Shown piece after piece: positions 1 through 8,918 of a DNA stretch of 64,000 nucleotides. Each line of letters begins with the position of its first letter. Position 1 is the stretch's first letter. Source of the stretch: Pseudomonas prosekii (GTDB lineage: Bacteria > Pseudomonadota > Gammaproteobacteria > Pseudomonadales > Pseudomonadaceae). The notes under the pieces were generated by a model. The model did no database searches. It was not told where the DNA came from and saw only the letters and a program-made list of their open reading frames with translations. The translations under genes were made by a program, and so were the position numbers. The stretch spans positions 3,015,001-3,079,000 of the forward strand of contig NZ_LT629762.1 of the NCBI RefSeq assembly GCF_900105155.1. Reading direction: 5' to 3'.

Positions 1-272
1 GGGCGGGCGCCAGGTATGGGACGTCCAAAGAGTCGATCCCGTTGGTATTCAAAAGTACCGAGCAAGAAGAAATGGCCGAGGGCCGGCCTTTTCAGTTCAC
101 CACCACATGGGTGGAAGTCGTCGGCGGCGCAGTCACGGGTGAATACGTCATGGTTCGCCAAGGTGCGTTGATTTACGGCATGTCCTACACCAATGCCAAA
201 ACCAAGAAACGGTTTGAGTTTGATCATCACCCCTTGATTGAGACTTCTGCTGAGAAGGGGTGTCAGTGGTGA
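1..272 (+). CDS. C-terminal part of unknown protein, runs off left edge
   Basis: The frame is open from the first bases of the window to TGA at 270-272, so only the last 90 or so residues are visible. I do not recognise the family. The piece is soluble-looking, with no membrane segment, and carries a basic stretch (NAKTKKRFEFDHHP) near the end. The stop overlaps the GTG start of the next gene (GTGA at 269-272), which suggests translational coupling and a shared operon with the two exported proteins that follow. A TTG at 42 could be a start, but the open frame upstream of it argues that the gene begins outside the window. Confidence 0.6.
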   Translation, partial: AGARYGTSKESIPLVFKSTEQEEMAEGRPFQFTTTWVEVVGGAVTGEYVMVRQGALIYGMSYTNAKTKKRFEFDHHPLIETSAEKGCQW

Positions 273-1993
273 AACTGTTTACCTTGAAGATTTCAATGTT
301 CCTGATGGCGCTATTGAGCTTTGGCGCGGGTGCCACTGAGTTGGTTTTTCCCCACGCCACGATCTGTGAGTATTACGGCAAGGCCCCCGGCAGTTGTTCA
401 GTTGCCTTGAGTGCAGACGGCTACATTTTAGATGCCCGCTCAGGAAAGAAACTGTTCGACGGGCCCGAATATACAGGCGCCATGTTTACCAACGCGCTGT
501 ACCGATCCGGCAGCCGTTACATTCTGGAGAGTGAAAATTACTCTTCTGCCAAAACCCGTCGTTGGGTGGACTTCAGTTATGACGGTAAAGACATTGTCCT
601 GAACCATATCTATATTTTTTCTTTGAATATCTCGATGCAAGTGGGTCCGTACTGGCATGGCTATGACTGTCGTCCGGTCAACGCGAAGCTGAGCTTCCCG
701 GCAGGGCAGGGGCTCCTGGAATCCTCACTCGATGCTGTTTGCAAGGACGTTGAATCCTACGCCCCATCAGTAGCGGATGGCGCACCCGAGTCGTTGGCGG
801 CCGGTACGTTGGCGGTTAGCGTTCCGGTATACAACGACGGGCAACAAAATGGTTCTGCGACTTATCTGTTTGAGGGCACTGATCAACCTGAATTGTTGAA
901 GTTGGCGTGTTATTCCGGCTGCGAGTCAACTTCGAAAAAAACGGCCTCCCTGGATAAGGGAGAAGTCGCGCAACGAAGTACCGCAGCCACCCAGACAACC
1001 GTCATCAAAAAACTATCGGCCAGCTTATTAGGCGATGCATCCCGGCAAAAAGTGTCTGTGCTGTCCGGCGCCACCGGGGCAGACTTCCGCCGCCTGCAGA
1101 TCACACGCGAACACGGCACCGGCGACGACATCCTGCTGGATACCTCCAAGGCGTTGCCGTTGGTCAAGAGCCAATACTCGACGGCCATGAACGATGTCTT
1201 CAGTGTCAACATCATCAACAACCCGGCAGGCGTGCTTAATGTGATCGATATGCAGGGTGAGCCTGTGTCGGTCAAACAGTCTTCTGCCGAAGCCGGGAGC
1301 GCCCTTGTACTGGTCAGCAGCGAAGAAGATAACGCCGTTTATAACTTCAACTTGGTGTTTCGCTACAACAAAAGCTCCAGACAATTTGAGCTGAAAAACG
1401 TGTTGCAGGTAACGAACAACGACGCCTGTGATCACTCGATTGTCGGTGTTCGAGAAATGCCTCTAGGAATGATCGGCGAAAAGTCATTGGCGTCTTTCGA
1501 GGGGCGCAAGGTGTTTGAGCAGCTGTCTGACTTGCACCCTAAGTCTGCCGACTACAAGAAGTTGATGATGACTGACGTCGCGGAAAAGCTCGACAAGGCG
1601 TTGGCGCTGTATCGAAAAGGGCAGACCGAGGCGGTCCGGGAGTTGATGGGAAGCTTCCTGATGTACAACAACGCAGGCCAATGCGATCCAGAAGGCTACA
1701 TCGCTTCAAAGTATGATTTTCCTCAGCTACCCGGCTGGTCTAACGACTTGGGGTTCCTATTGGGTGAAACCGGTTATTACCAAGAATCCATCGAGTTGTT
1801 GAACGCGGTGATTGCCCGAAATCCCAACCGGACCGTGGCCTATCTGAACCTCGCGGACAGTTACTGGGGACTGAAGGATAAAGTGCGGGCGGCACAGGCT
1901 TACAAGCAGTACGCCTCGTTGATGACTGACGCGCGTAAGGCGTCGAAGATTCCTGCGCGAGTGACTGAGCGCAGTGATGGAGTAGTTGAGTGA
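269..1993 (+). CDS. Exported TPR-containing protein of unknown function
   Basis: The chosen GTG at 269 has a purine-rich ribosome binding site (gagaagggg, 252-260) about 8 bases upstream and gives a clean signal peptide (MKLFTLKISMFLMALLSF...GAGA). An in-frame GTG at 260 is too close to that site. The mature protein (about 550 residues) has a Cys-containing N-terminal half that I do not recognise. The last 130 or so residues look like TPR helices (GYYQESIELLNAVIARNPN, then AYLNLADSYWGLKDKVRAAQ). It overlaps the neighbours on both sides by four bases and is followed by an LprI-like protein, so a periplasmic role is likely; the substrate or partner is unknown. Confidence 0.75.
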   Translation: MKLFTLKISMFLMALLSFGAGATELVFPHATICEYYGKAPGSCSVALSADGYILDARSGKKLFDGPEYTGAMFTNALYRSGSRYILESENYSSAKTRRWVDFSYDGKDIVLNHIYIFSLNISMQVGPYWHGYDCRPVNAKLSFPAGQGLLESSLDAVCKDVESYAPSVADGAPESLAAGTLAVSVPVYNDGQQNGSATYLFEGTDQPELLKLACYSGCESTSKKTASLDKGEVAQRSTAATQTTVIKKLSASLLGDASRQKVSVLSGATGADFRRLQITREHGTGDDILLDTSKALPLVKSQYSTAMNDVFSVNIINNPAGVLNVIDMQGEPVSVKQSSAEAGSALVLVSSEEDNAVYNFNLVFRYNKSSRQFELKNVLQVTNNDACDHSIVGVREMPLGMIGEKSLASFEGRKVFEQLSDLHPKSADYKKLMMTDVAEKLDKALALYRKGQTEAVRELMGSFLMYNNAGQCDPEGYIASKYDFPQLPGWSNDLGFLLGETGYYQESIELLNAVIARNPNRTVAYLNLADSYWGLKDKVRAAQAYKQYASLMTDARKASKIPARVTERSDGVVE

Positions 1994-2583
1994 TGTGGGG
2001 ATACACAAAGGTATTAGCCGGTATTGCCTTAGCGACGTTCATATCTCCGGTTTTCGCTCAACCGTCCTGTCAGCCCGACAGTTTTGAGAATCCCGACCTG
2101 CTGATTTGCAGTCAGGAAACCTTCGACCGACTCGATTCATCGCTAAATGATCAATACAAAAAAGCGTTGGCCAGTCTTTCCCCGGACGACAGGAAACTGT
2201 TGGTAGATGTGCAGCGCAGTTGGGTGAAATTCAAGGAAGAGTATTGCCAAGAGCTTTATCAACATGCCGGTACTGGTGAGGATCCTGCACTCAAAAAATG
2301 GTCCTGTTTACTGCACACCACCAATGGACGATTGAGCGAGTTGATGTATCTGCAGACAGGGATGACCAACGATGGTTTCTACAATGCGATGCAGGCGATG
2401 GTGGGCAAGAATCAAGCTATGACGTTGGGCGCGGCGGCTGATCGCTTGGGAGGAGAGGCATTGGTTGACCCGGTCTGGCAGCACTACGTGGATGGCCATT
2501 GTGAAATGGCCTTCAGCTTATTCCGCGAAGACCTGGAGTACTGCGGGCAGCGAATGCGCTTTCAGTTGCCGATCTATCGCTGA
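1990..2583 (+). CDS. LprI-like (DUF1311) exported protein
   Basis: About 196 residues beginning with a signal peptide (WGYTKVLAGIALATFISPVFA). The mature N-terminus has the paired-Cys DUF1311/LprI pattern (PSCQPDSFENPDLLICSQET, then DQYKKALASL and QRSWVKFKEEYC). Some members of this family are periplasmic inhibitors of lysozyme; many are uncharacterised. The C-terminal 80 residues beyond the domain are not recognised. GTG at 1990 overlaps the upstream TGA in a GTGA quartet, and ATG at 1993 is an equally possible start. It is the last gene of the left-edge operon. Confidence 0.75.
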   Translation: MMWGYTKVLAGIALATFISPVFAQPSCQPDSFENPDLLICSQETFDRLDSSLNDQYKKALASLSPDDRKLLVDVQRSWVKFKEEYCQELYQHAGTGEDPALKKWSCLLHTTNGRLSELMYLQTGMTNDGFYNAMQAMVGKNQAMTLGAAADRLGGEALVDPVWQHYVDGHCEMAFSLFREDLEYCGQRMRFQLPIYR

Positions 2584-2723
2584 TTAGTCAGTCGGAAATC
2601 GTGACTTGGCAGTCATTTACGCCAAAAAGTGCTACATCTTCTTCCAACACAACCCGATAGTGTCGTTATCCGCCGAAGCCGCTACACTGCGCCCGCCGTT
2701 CATTTCCTTTTGAGGCTGCACGC

Positions 2724-3113
2724 ATGAAATTTCGTTTTCTTCTGTGGATGCTGGGTTTGTTGATGGGTAAGGCCAGTCGGACTAATCCTGCGTTTCAGCA
2801 GCAGTTGGGTGACAAGGAGTTGGTGTTCCAGCTACAGACCCTGGACGGGAAAGTGGCGCGGCACTTCCTGGTGAAGAACCAGCGCATTACCAGCAAGTCC
2901 GGCATGTATGCCGAGCCGGCGTTTGCGATTGCTTTTAAAGACGCGGCGTATGGCTTTGCGACGATGCAGGCAAAGAACAAGCAGTTGGCGTTTATGACGG
3001 GGATTCAGGACAAGTCTATTCAGATCAAGGGCAACCCGGCGCTGGTGATCTGGTTCCAGGGTTTGACCAAGTATTTGAAGCCGCGCAAGGCGAAGCCTAA
3101 AGCCAAGGCTTGA
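2724..3113 (+). CDS. SCP2 sterol-binding-like domain protein
   Basis: A 129-residue protein that starts with a hydrophobic helix (FRFLLWMLGLLMG) and continues with an SCP2-like fold pattern: LVFQLQTLDGKVARHFLV, then AFAIAFKDAAYGFATMQ, ending in a Lys/Pro-rich tail (KPRKAKPKAKA). SCP2 domains bind lipids or acyl-CoA in a hydrophobic tunnel; the ligand here is unknown. The start is supported by a gagg motif 8 bases upstream of ATG. It stands alone, followed by a palindromic repeat block. The function is inferred from fold-like pattern only. Confidence 0.65.
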   Translation: MKFRFLLWMLGLLMGKASRTNPAFQQQLGDKELVFQLQTLDGKVARHFLVKNQRITSKSGMYAEPAFAIAFKDAAYGFATMQAKNKQLAFMTGIQDKSIQIKGNPALVIWFQGLTKYLKPRKAKPKAKA

Positions 3114-3130
3114 GGTTGATGATTAACCTT

Positions 3131-3262
3131 GTGGCGAGGGGACTTGTCCCCGTTGGGCTGCGAAGCGGCCCTGAAACCTGAAACACCGGTTTTATCTGAC
3201 ACCCCTCTTTGAGTGGTTTTGCGACTGCTGCGCAGTCGAACGGGGACAAGTCCCCTCGCCAC
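3131..3262. repeat. Extragenic palindromic repeat, family A (gtggcgaggggacttgtccc)
   Basis: Two convergent arms of the sequence gtggcgagggg...cttgtcccc, one at each end, enclose about 80 bases that include a second inner dyad (gctgcgaagcggcc / gactgctgcgcagtc). The same arms recur at 8022, 32970 and 34341. This is the layout of a REP pair (BIME-like) in Pseudomonas. Confidence 0.85.
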
Positions 3263-3300
3263 AGGGGTTGGGGTGTTTCAGGCAGATCGGCGGGGGATTC

Positions 3301-3346
3301 TTCGCGGGCAAGCCTTGCTCCTACAGGAGCGAGGCTTGCCCGCGAA
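3301..3346. repeat. Extragenic palindromic repeat, family B
   Basis: Nearly perfect palindrome: ttcgcgggcaagccttgctc facing gagcgaggcttgcccgcgaa with a tiny loop. It lies just downstream of the HDOD gene stop (3352, minus strand) and may also act as its transcription terminator. Confidence 0.85.
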
Positions 3347-3351
3347 TGCTT

Positions 3352-4752
3352 TCAGCCCTGCGAGAACTGCGAGGCGAGTTCGCGCAGCAGCACTTCGGCT
3401 TCGAGGACTTTGCTGACCACGTCGTTGGCTTTCTCGCGGCTCAGGCCGACGCGCTCCAGCAGCGCATCCGGGATGTCTTCATCTGGTCCCGAGCCGACTC
3501 CGCGGCTGCGTAGCAAGCGCACGGCCAGGCACACCAGATTCGGGTATTCGGCATAGGCGCCGTCATACGCCGGGTCGTGCTGGAAGCGCAGCGCCGTGGC
3601 CAGCTCATCGGGCATGTCCCAATAACGCATCAACCACGAGCCAATCTGTTCGCGACTGATGCCCAGCAAATGTTGCTCGACATAGCTGTGGCACAGGTGC
3701 GGGTTGACCTCGAGGTGACGGCAGATCAGCGAAAAGTGCGGCGGGAACACGTGCGCCAGCAGCAAGTAACCGAAGTTGTGCAGCAGGCCGGCGAGGTAGG
3801 TCAGGCCGGCTTCGGGGCGCTGGGCGCGCGGCATGGCGCGGGTCAGGCCTTCGATGACGGCGGCGGTATAGATCGATTGCTGCCAGTACGGCGTGGTGTG
3901 TTGCGGATGATCCTTGGGCAGGCTCAGGGTTTTGCCGAGGGCCAGACCCAGCGCCAGGTTGATCACCAGATCAAAACCGAGCACGCGGACGATCGCGTCT
4001 TCCACCGAACGAATCTTGCCCGGCGAAGCGTAATACGGCGACGCCGCCCAACTCACCACTTGCGCGGCCAGCGCCGGATCGGTTTCGACCACGCCAGTGA
4101 TGTCATCAATCGTCGCGTTGGGATCGACGCGCAGTTTGATGATTTTCTGTGCGGTTTCGGCCAGCGGGGGAATCTCGATGGTTGCTTCCAGACGTTGCTG
4201 GATGCGCCGCGCGGTGAATGCCTGAACGGCCTGGGTGATTTCCTCGCGGTCATCGTCCGGGCGGTCGAGGTTGGGGCGGATGCTGGTCAGGTTCTCGCCG
4301 AAATTGGCGGCGCTGGCCTTGGTCAACATCGTCTTGAACGCGTCGCTGGTGATTTCCAGCAGCACGTTCGGCTCGCCCGAGTTGATCAGCAACTTCGGCT
4401 CGCGCAGCAGACTTTCTTCGTACAGACACGGTGAGCTGGTCAGCGCCGGCAGGCCCGGCAGCAAGCTCAGGTTGTGCTTGCCGAGCATCTTTTCCAGGCG
4501 CTCGGTGGACACCGCGGTCAGGCGCCGGCCAGTCAATTCGGCGAGGCGATTGAGGTCCAGCAATTGGCTTTGCGGGAACAGCACCATGAGCGCGCCGACG
4601 GCATCGTCGAGCAACACTGCCTGCACTTTACGCGCGGCGTTGAGGCCGTGGTGGTCGATGACTTCTTCGTAGGCGATGCCCAGTTTGCCGAGCAGCATCC
4701 GAATAACAGACGGGGCGTGCGGGGCTTCGGGAACGAGAGCAGCTTCGGTCAT
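3352..4752 (-). CDS. HDOD domain protein with N-terminal YbaK-like domain
   Basis: A 466-residue protein. Residues about 10-160 resemble the YbaK/prolyl-tRNA deacylase-associated fold (IAYEEVIDHHGLNAARKVQA, then LLDDAVGALMVLFP). Residues about 185-400 form an HDOD domain (IPPLAETAQKIIKLRVDPNA, then ETDPALAAQVVSWAASPYYA, then GLLHNFGYLLLAHVFP). HDOD proteins are signalling relatives of HD phosphohydrolases that usually lack the metal-binding HD pair. Whether the deacylase-like domain is catalytic is unclear. It follows recG on the same strand with a gap of about 80 bases and could be transcribed with oxyR-recG. Confidence 0.8.
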   Translation of the reverse strand: MTEAALVPEAPHAPSVIRMLLGKLGIAYEEVIDHHGLNAARKVQAVLLDDAVGALMVLFPQSQLLDLNRLAELTGRRLTAVSTERLEKMLGKHNLSLLPGLPALTSSPCLYEESLLREPKLLINSGEPNVLLEITSDAFKTMLTKASAANFGENLTSIRPNLDRPDDDREEITQAVQAFTARRIQQRLEATIEIPPLAETAQKIIKLRVDPNATIDDITGVVETDPALAAQVVSWAASPYYASPGKIRSVEDAIVRVLGFDLVINLALGLALGKTLSLPKDHPQHTTPYWQQSIYTAAVIEGLTRAMPRAQRPEAGLTYLAGLLHNFGYLLLAHVFPPHFSLICRHLEVNPHLCHSYVEQHLLGISREQIGSWLMRYWDMPDELATALRFQHDPAYDGAYAEYPNLVCLAVRLLRSRGVGSGPDEDIPDALLERVGLSREKANDVVSKVLEAEVLLRELASQFSQG

Positions 4753-4830
4753 GGTCTGTGTCCGTTTTCAAACAATTGCAGGAGTATAACCAGCTTGCCC
4801 GGCGCGAGTGTCCGGAAACTGCGACGGTGC

Positions 4831-6906
4831 TCACACTTGTCCGTATTGCTGCCCATGACGCAACCAGCGATCGAGCAACGGGCTGACATGATCGGGCCAG
4901 CGCTCAAGCAATGCCTGCGCCGCATCGCGCACGGCGGGCAACAAATCAGCGTCACGCATCAGGTCCGCAACCTTGAATTGCAGCAGGCCGGTCTGGCGAG
5001 TGCCGAGCATTTCGCCGGGGCCGCGCAGTTCGAGGTCTTTTTCGGCGATGACAAAACCGTCGTTGGTTTCGCGCATGATGCCCAGGCGCTGACGGCCGAT
5101 TTGCGACAGCGGCGGATGGTAGAGCAGCACGCAATGACTGGCGGCGCTGCCCCGACCGACACGGCCACGCAATTGGTGCAGTTGCGCGAGGCCGAGGCGT
5201 TCGGGGTTTTCGATGATCATCAGGCTGGCGTTGGGCACGTCGACGCCGACTTCGATCACCGTGGTCGCGACCAGCAGTTGCAGGTTGCCAGCCTTGAATT
5301 CGGCCATCACCGCGGCTTTCTCCACAGGCTTCATGCGCCCGTGGATCAGCCCGACCTTCAACTCACCGAGCGCGGCGGTGAGGTCTTCAAAGGTGGTTTC
5401 GGCGGCCTGGCAGGTCAGCTCTTCGGATTCTTCGATCAGCGTGCACACCCAATACGCCTGACGCCCTTCGGCACAGGCGCCGCGCACGCGTTCGATGACT
5501 TCGACGCGCCGCGTGTCGGTGACCAGCACGGTGTTGACCGGGGTGCGGCCGGGCGGCAGTTCGTCGAGGATCGAGGTGTCGAGGTCGGCGTAAGCGCTCA
5601 TGGCCAGCGTCCGTGGGATCGGCGTTGCGGTCATGATCAATTGGTGTGGGCACATGCGCCCGCCAACGCCTTTCTGTCGCAGCGCCAGACGTTGCTGGAC
5701 GCCAAATCGGTGCTGCTCGTCGATGATCGCCAGTGCGAGGTTCTTGAACCGCACTTCTTCCTGAAACAGCGCGTGAGTGCCGACCACCATGGGCGCGCCG
5801 TTGGCGATCTGCTCCAGCGCGGCGACGCGATTCTTGCCTTTGAGCTTGCCGGCCAGCCACGCGACCTCGATGCCCAGCGGTTCGAGCCAGCGCTTGAAGG
5901 TGATGAAGTGCTGCTCGGCGAGGATCTCGGTCGGCGCCATCAGCGCGACTTGATAACCGGCCTCCAGCGCTTGCAGGGCGGCGAGGGCGGCGACCACGGT
6001 TTTACCCGCGCCGACATCGCCCTGAATCAGCCGCAGCATCGGCTCGTGCTGACTGAGGTCGTAGGCGATTTCGTTACCGACCCGCTGCTGCGCGCCCGTC
6101 GGCGTGAAGCCGAGATTGGCCAGGTATTTGGCTGGCAACCGGGTGGCTTTCGGCATAGCTGGCGCGCGCAGTGAACGCATGCTTTCGCGCAGGCGCTGCT
6201 GGGACAGTTGATGCGTGAGCAGTTCTTCGAACGCCAAACGGTGCTGCGCCCAGTGATGACCGATGGCGAGTTCATCGACGTCGGCGTCGGCGGGCGGGTG
6301 ATGCAGGTAGCGGATTGCGTCGGCCAGCGGCGCCAGTTGATAGTCGCGCGCCAATTCGGTCGGCAGCCAGTCGGGCAAGCTGGTCGGGCCGAGCAGGGTC
6401 AGGGTTTGCATGCACAGTTGGCGCAAACGCTGTTGGGTCAGGCCTTCGGTGAGCGGGTAGACCGGCGTCAGTGTTTCATCCACGGGCGGCGGTTCGTCGC
6501 CGGTGATGGCGCGGTATTCCGGGTGGTAGATTTCCAGCCCCGACGCGCCGGGCCGCGCTTCGCCGTAACAGCGAATCCGCGTGCCACGCTTGAGGCCTTC
6601 TTTCTGCGCGTTGCTGAAATGGTAGAAGCGCAGGCTGAGGCCGCCGGTGCCGTCCTGTATCCGCACGACCAGACTGCGGCGCCGGCCCATGACCACGTCG
6701 GCGCCGCTGACGGTGCCTTCGACCACGGCATCCTGGCCGGGGCGCAAATGACCGATCGGGACCACGCGTGTGCGGTCCTGATAACGCAGCGGCAAGTGAA
6801 ACAGCACGTCCTGGAGATTCTCCAGGCCGACCTTGGCCAATTTCTCGGCCATGGCTTCACCGACACCCTTGAGTGCGGTCACCGACACTTGCGACAACTC
6901 GGTCAT
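4831..6906 (-). CDS. recG: ATP-dependent DNA helicase RecG
   Basis: A 691-residue branch-migration helicase that remodels stalled forks and Holliday junctions. The N-terminal wedge/OB region (about residues 1-170) contains LPLRYQDRTRVVPIGHLRPG. Helicase motifs follow in order: Walker A GDVGAGKTVVA (about residue 295), the motif II variant DEQHRFGVQQRLALRQKG (about 390), TATPIPRTLAMSAYADLD, and the C-terminal LRGRVGRG. The length matches the family. It begins 9 bases after the oxyR stop, so the two form an oxyR-recG operon, an arrangement known in Pseudomonas that couples peroxide defence to DNA repair. Confidence 0.97.
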   Translation of the reverse strand: MTELSQVSVTALKGVGEAMAEKLAKVGLENLQDVLFHLPLRYQDRTRVVPIGHLRPGQDAVVEGTVSGADVVMGRRRSLVVRIQDGTGGLSLRFYHFSNAQKEGLKRGTRIRCYGEARPGASGLEIYHPEYRAITGDEPPPVDETLTPVYPLTEGLTQQRLRQLCMQTLTLLGPTSLPDWLPTELARDYQLAPLADAIRYLHHPPADADVDELAIGHHWAQHRLAFEELLTHQLSQQRLRESMRSLRAPAMPKATRLPAKYLANLGFTPTGAQQRVGNEIAYDLSQHEPMLRLIQGDVGAGKTVVAALAALQALEAGYQVALMAPTEILAEQHFITFKRWLEPLGIEVAWLAGKLKGKNRVAALEQIANGAPMVVGTHALFQEEVRFKNLALAIIDEQHRFGVQQRLALRQKGVGGRMCPHQLIMTATPIPRTLAMSAYADLDTSILDELPPGRTPVNTVLVTDTRRVEVIERVRGACAEGRQAYWVCTLIEESEELTCQAAETTFEDLTAALGELKVGLIHGRMKPVEKAAVMAEFKAGNLQLLVATTVIEVGVDVPNASLMIIENPERLGLAQLHQLRGRVGRGSAASHCVLLYHPPLSQIGRQRLGIMRETNDGFVIAEKDLELRGPGEMLGTRQTGLLQFKVADLMRDADLLPAVRDAAQALLERWPDHVSPLLDRWLRHGQQYGQV

Positions 6907-6915
6907 GGCTGCGAC

Positions 6916-7845
6916 TTAACCGGCTACCACCGGCGCTTGTGGCTTGGCCACCGAGCACAGGCGAATGGAGTCAGCGAGGATTTCGATGGCTTTCGGACGC
7001 GGGAAACTCGCGCGCCAGGCAATCGCCACGGTACGGAACGGCACTGGCGGCGTCAGTGGGCGCACGGCAATCACGCCCGGCGCGTAATGGTGGCTGTCGA
7101 CCGCCGACAGCGGCAGGATCGAAATGCCGAGACCGGATGCAACCATGTGGCGGATGGTTTCCAGCGAGCTGGATTCGACCGTGGTGTGCTTGGCGCCGTC
7201 ATTGCCCTTGCCCAGCGTCGGGCAGGCTTCCAGCACTTGATCGCGGAAGCAGTGGCCTTCGCCGAGCAGCAGCAGACTCTTGTCGTTGAGCAGGGCGGCG
7301 TCGATCGATTGTTTTTTGGTCCACGGATGTTGCGCCGGCATCAGCACGTAGAACGGCTCGTCGTAGAGCGGCAGGGTCAACACATCGGCTTCGTTGAACG
7401 GCAGGGCGATGATGATCGCGTCGAGCTCGCCGTTGCGCAGTTTGTCGCGCAGCACGTGGGTGAAGTTTTCTTCGATGTACAACGGCATCTGCGGGGCGAC
7501 CCGGTGCAGTTGTGGGATCAGGTGCGGAAACAGGTACGGGCCAACGGTGTAGATCGCGCCGACTTTCAGCGGTGCGGTCAGCTGGTTTTTCCCAGCCTGG
7601 GCCAGCTCGCGGATGCCTTGCGCCTGTTCGAGGACTTTTTGCGCCTGGGCGACGATGCCTTCGCCGACCGGGGTCAGGCGCACGGCGCTCTTGCTGCGCT
7701 CGAAAATCAGCACACCGAGTTCGTCTTCAAGCTTTTTCACGCCCACCGACAGGGTCGGCTGACTGACGTGGCAACGCTCGGCCGCGTGGCCGAAGTGCTG
7801 CTCTTGGGCGAGGGTAACGATGTAGCGTAATTCTGTAAGGGTCAT
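6916..7845 (-). CDS. oxyR: Hydrogen peroxide-sensing LysR regulator OxyR
   Basis: A 309-residue LysR-type activator. The N-terminal winged helix (MTLTELRYIVTLAQEQHFG, then CHVSQPTLSVGVKKLEDELG) is OxyR-like. The two redox cysteines are at residues 199 and 208 within GEGHCFRDQVLEAC, the same positions as in E. coli OxyR, where they form the disulfide that switches on antioxidant genes such as catalase and alkyl hydroperoxide reductase. The first ORF residue M fits the family start. recG follows immediately, so both are probably expressed together. Confidence 0.97.
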   Translation of the reverse strand: MTLTELRYIVTLAQEQHFGHAAERCHVSQPTLSVGVKKLEDELGVLIFERSKSAVRLTPVGEGIVAQAQKVLEQAQGIRELAQAGKNQLTAPLKVGAIYTVGPYLFPHLIPQLHRVAPQMPLYIEENFTHVLRDKLRNGELDAIIIALPFNEADVLTLPLYDEPFYVLMPAQHPWTKKQSIDAALLNDKSLLLLGEGHCFRDQVLEACPTLGKGNDGAKHTTVESSSLETIRHMVASGLGISILPLSAVDSHHYAPGVIAVRPLTPPVPFRTVAIAWRASFPRPKAIEILADSIRLCSVAKPQAPVVAG

Positions 7846-8168
7846 AGCAAGCGTCCGTGAAGTTGCGGGCCAAGCATACCGGCTGCAATCGATAGACGCA
7901 CGTTATCAGAGAGAGTGTGGTGAGTGACACCGGGCAATGCAGGTTTGCCGTTGGCGGATACGCGAAAGGCACCTTTTGGTGCCTTTATCTTGTGCGTGAC
8001 TTCTGTGGCCCATGAACTTCTGTGGCGAGGGGGCTCGCCCCCGTTGGACTGCGCAGCAGGCCCGGCAGCAGCGAGTGTGGAGTGTCGGGTGATTTGCATT
8101 CGCTGATTTTGGGGTCGCTTCGCAACCCAACGGGGGCAAGCCCCCTCGCCACACGTTGGGGGTTCGGC
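7846..8168. other. Intergenic region between oxyR and tonB
   Basis: This 323-base gap holds the oxyR promoter side, a short hairpin (aaggcacc-tttt-ggtgcctt near 7970-7988) that could weakly terminate leftward tonB transcription, and a family A palindromic repeat (8022-8152). I see no credible gene in it. Confidence 0.6.
8022..8152. repeat. Extragenic palindromic repeat, family A
   Basis: Arms gtggcgagggggctcgcccc and the facing ggggcaagccccctcgccac bracket an inner dyad (gactgcgcagcagg / gtcgcttcgcaaccc). It has the same architecture as the repeat at 3131-3262 and sits directly after the tonB stop. Confidence 0.85.
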
Positions 8169-8918
8169 TTAACGCCGGCGTTTTTCCAGGGAGTAAACAA
8201 ACGGCGCAACGATTTCAATCGAGCCATTGTTCAGCATGTCCGCCGGTGGCTTGGGCAGTGGCTGGGCGCGTTTGATCATTTCCAGCGTCGCGCGGTCCAG
8301 ATCGGCGTTACCGGACCGGCCGACCAGTTCGTACGACAACACATTGCCTTCAGCATCGACCACAAAGCGCAGGCGGTTCAGCCCTTCTTTGCCCCGCGAT
8401 TGCGCACTGGCCGGGTACTTTTTGTACTTGGCCAAGTGAGCGAGCAGGGTGCCTTGCCAACTGGCCTTGGCGGCCTGTTGCGCAGGCGATGGGCCCGGCG
8501 CTGGCTGCGCGGATTTCTCGGTCGGTGCCTGAGTCGGTTGCGCGTCGCTCGGTTTTTCCTCGGACGGTTTCTCCTTCGGCGGCTCCGGTTTTTTCTCCAC
8601 AGGCTTCGGCGGTTTAGGCTTTGGCTTGGGTTTGACCGGTTTCGGCACAGCGATCTCGGCTTTCGGCACTTCCGCCAGTTTCGGGATCGGCAGTTCTTCC
8701 ACCGGAGCCGGTGGCTGCGGCGGCGTGATCACCTTCGGCGGGGCGGGCGGTGGCGGGGCCGGAACCGGCGCCAACTCGACCATCATCGCCTGCGGTGGCA
8801 GCTCGATCGGCGGGCGCGCGGTCCAGTTCACCGCCAGCGCGATGGCCAGCGCATGCACGCCGAGCACCACGGCCAGGCTCCCGCTGTAACGCGTCAGCTT
8901 ATGGCGCGTCGTGATCAT
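8169..8918 (-). CDS. tonB: Energy transducer TonB
   Basis: A 249-residue protein that carries proton-motive energy from ExbB-ExbD to outer-membrane receptors for siderophores and other substrates. It has one membrane helix near residues 14-33 (SGSLAVVLGVHALAIALAVN), a long periplasmic Pro/Lys/Glu-rich arm (PVKPKPKPKPPKPVEKKPEP), and a C-terminal TonB domain (KYKKYPASAQSRGKEGLNRL, then FVVDAEGNVLSYELVGRSGN). The ATG overlaps the exbD stop by four bases, so translation is coupled within exbB-exbD-tonB. Confidence 0.95.
   Translation of the reverse strand: MITTRHKLTRYSGSLAVVLGVHALAIALAVNWTARPPIELPPQAMMVELAPVPAPPPPAPPKVITPPQPPAPVEELPIPKLAEVPKAEIAVPKPVKPKPKPKPPKPVEKKPEPPKEKPSEEKPSDAQPTQAPTEKSAQPAPGPSPAQQAAKASWQGTLLAHLAKYKKYPASAQSRGKEGLNRLRFVVDAEGNVLSYELVGRSGNADLDRATLEMIKRAQPLPKPPADMLNNGSIEIVAPFVYSLEKRRR

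Noticed and set aside
4474..6174. 566-codon open frame on the plus strand across the HDOD/recG genes
   Set aside because: It is antisense to clear recG helicase motifs, has no ribosome binding site, and has the His/Gln/Arg-rich content of a GC-driven shadow frame.
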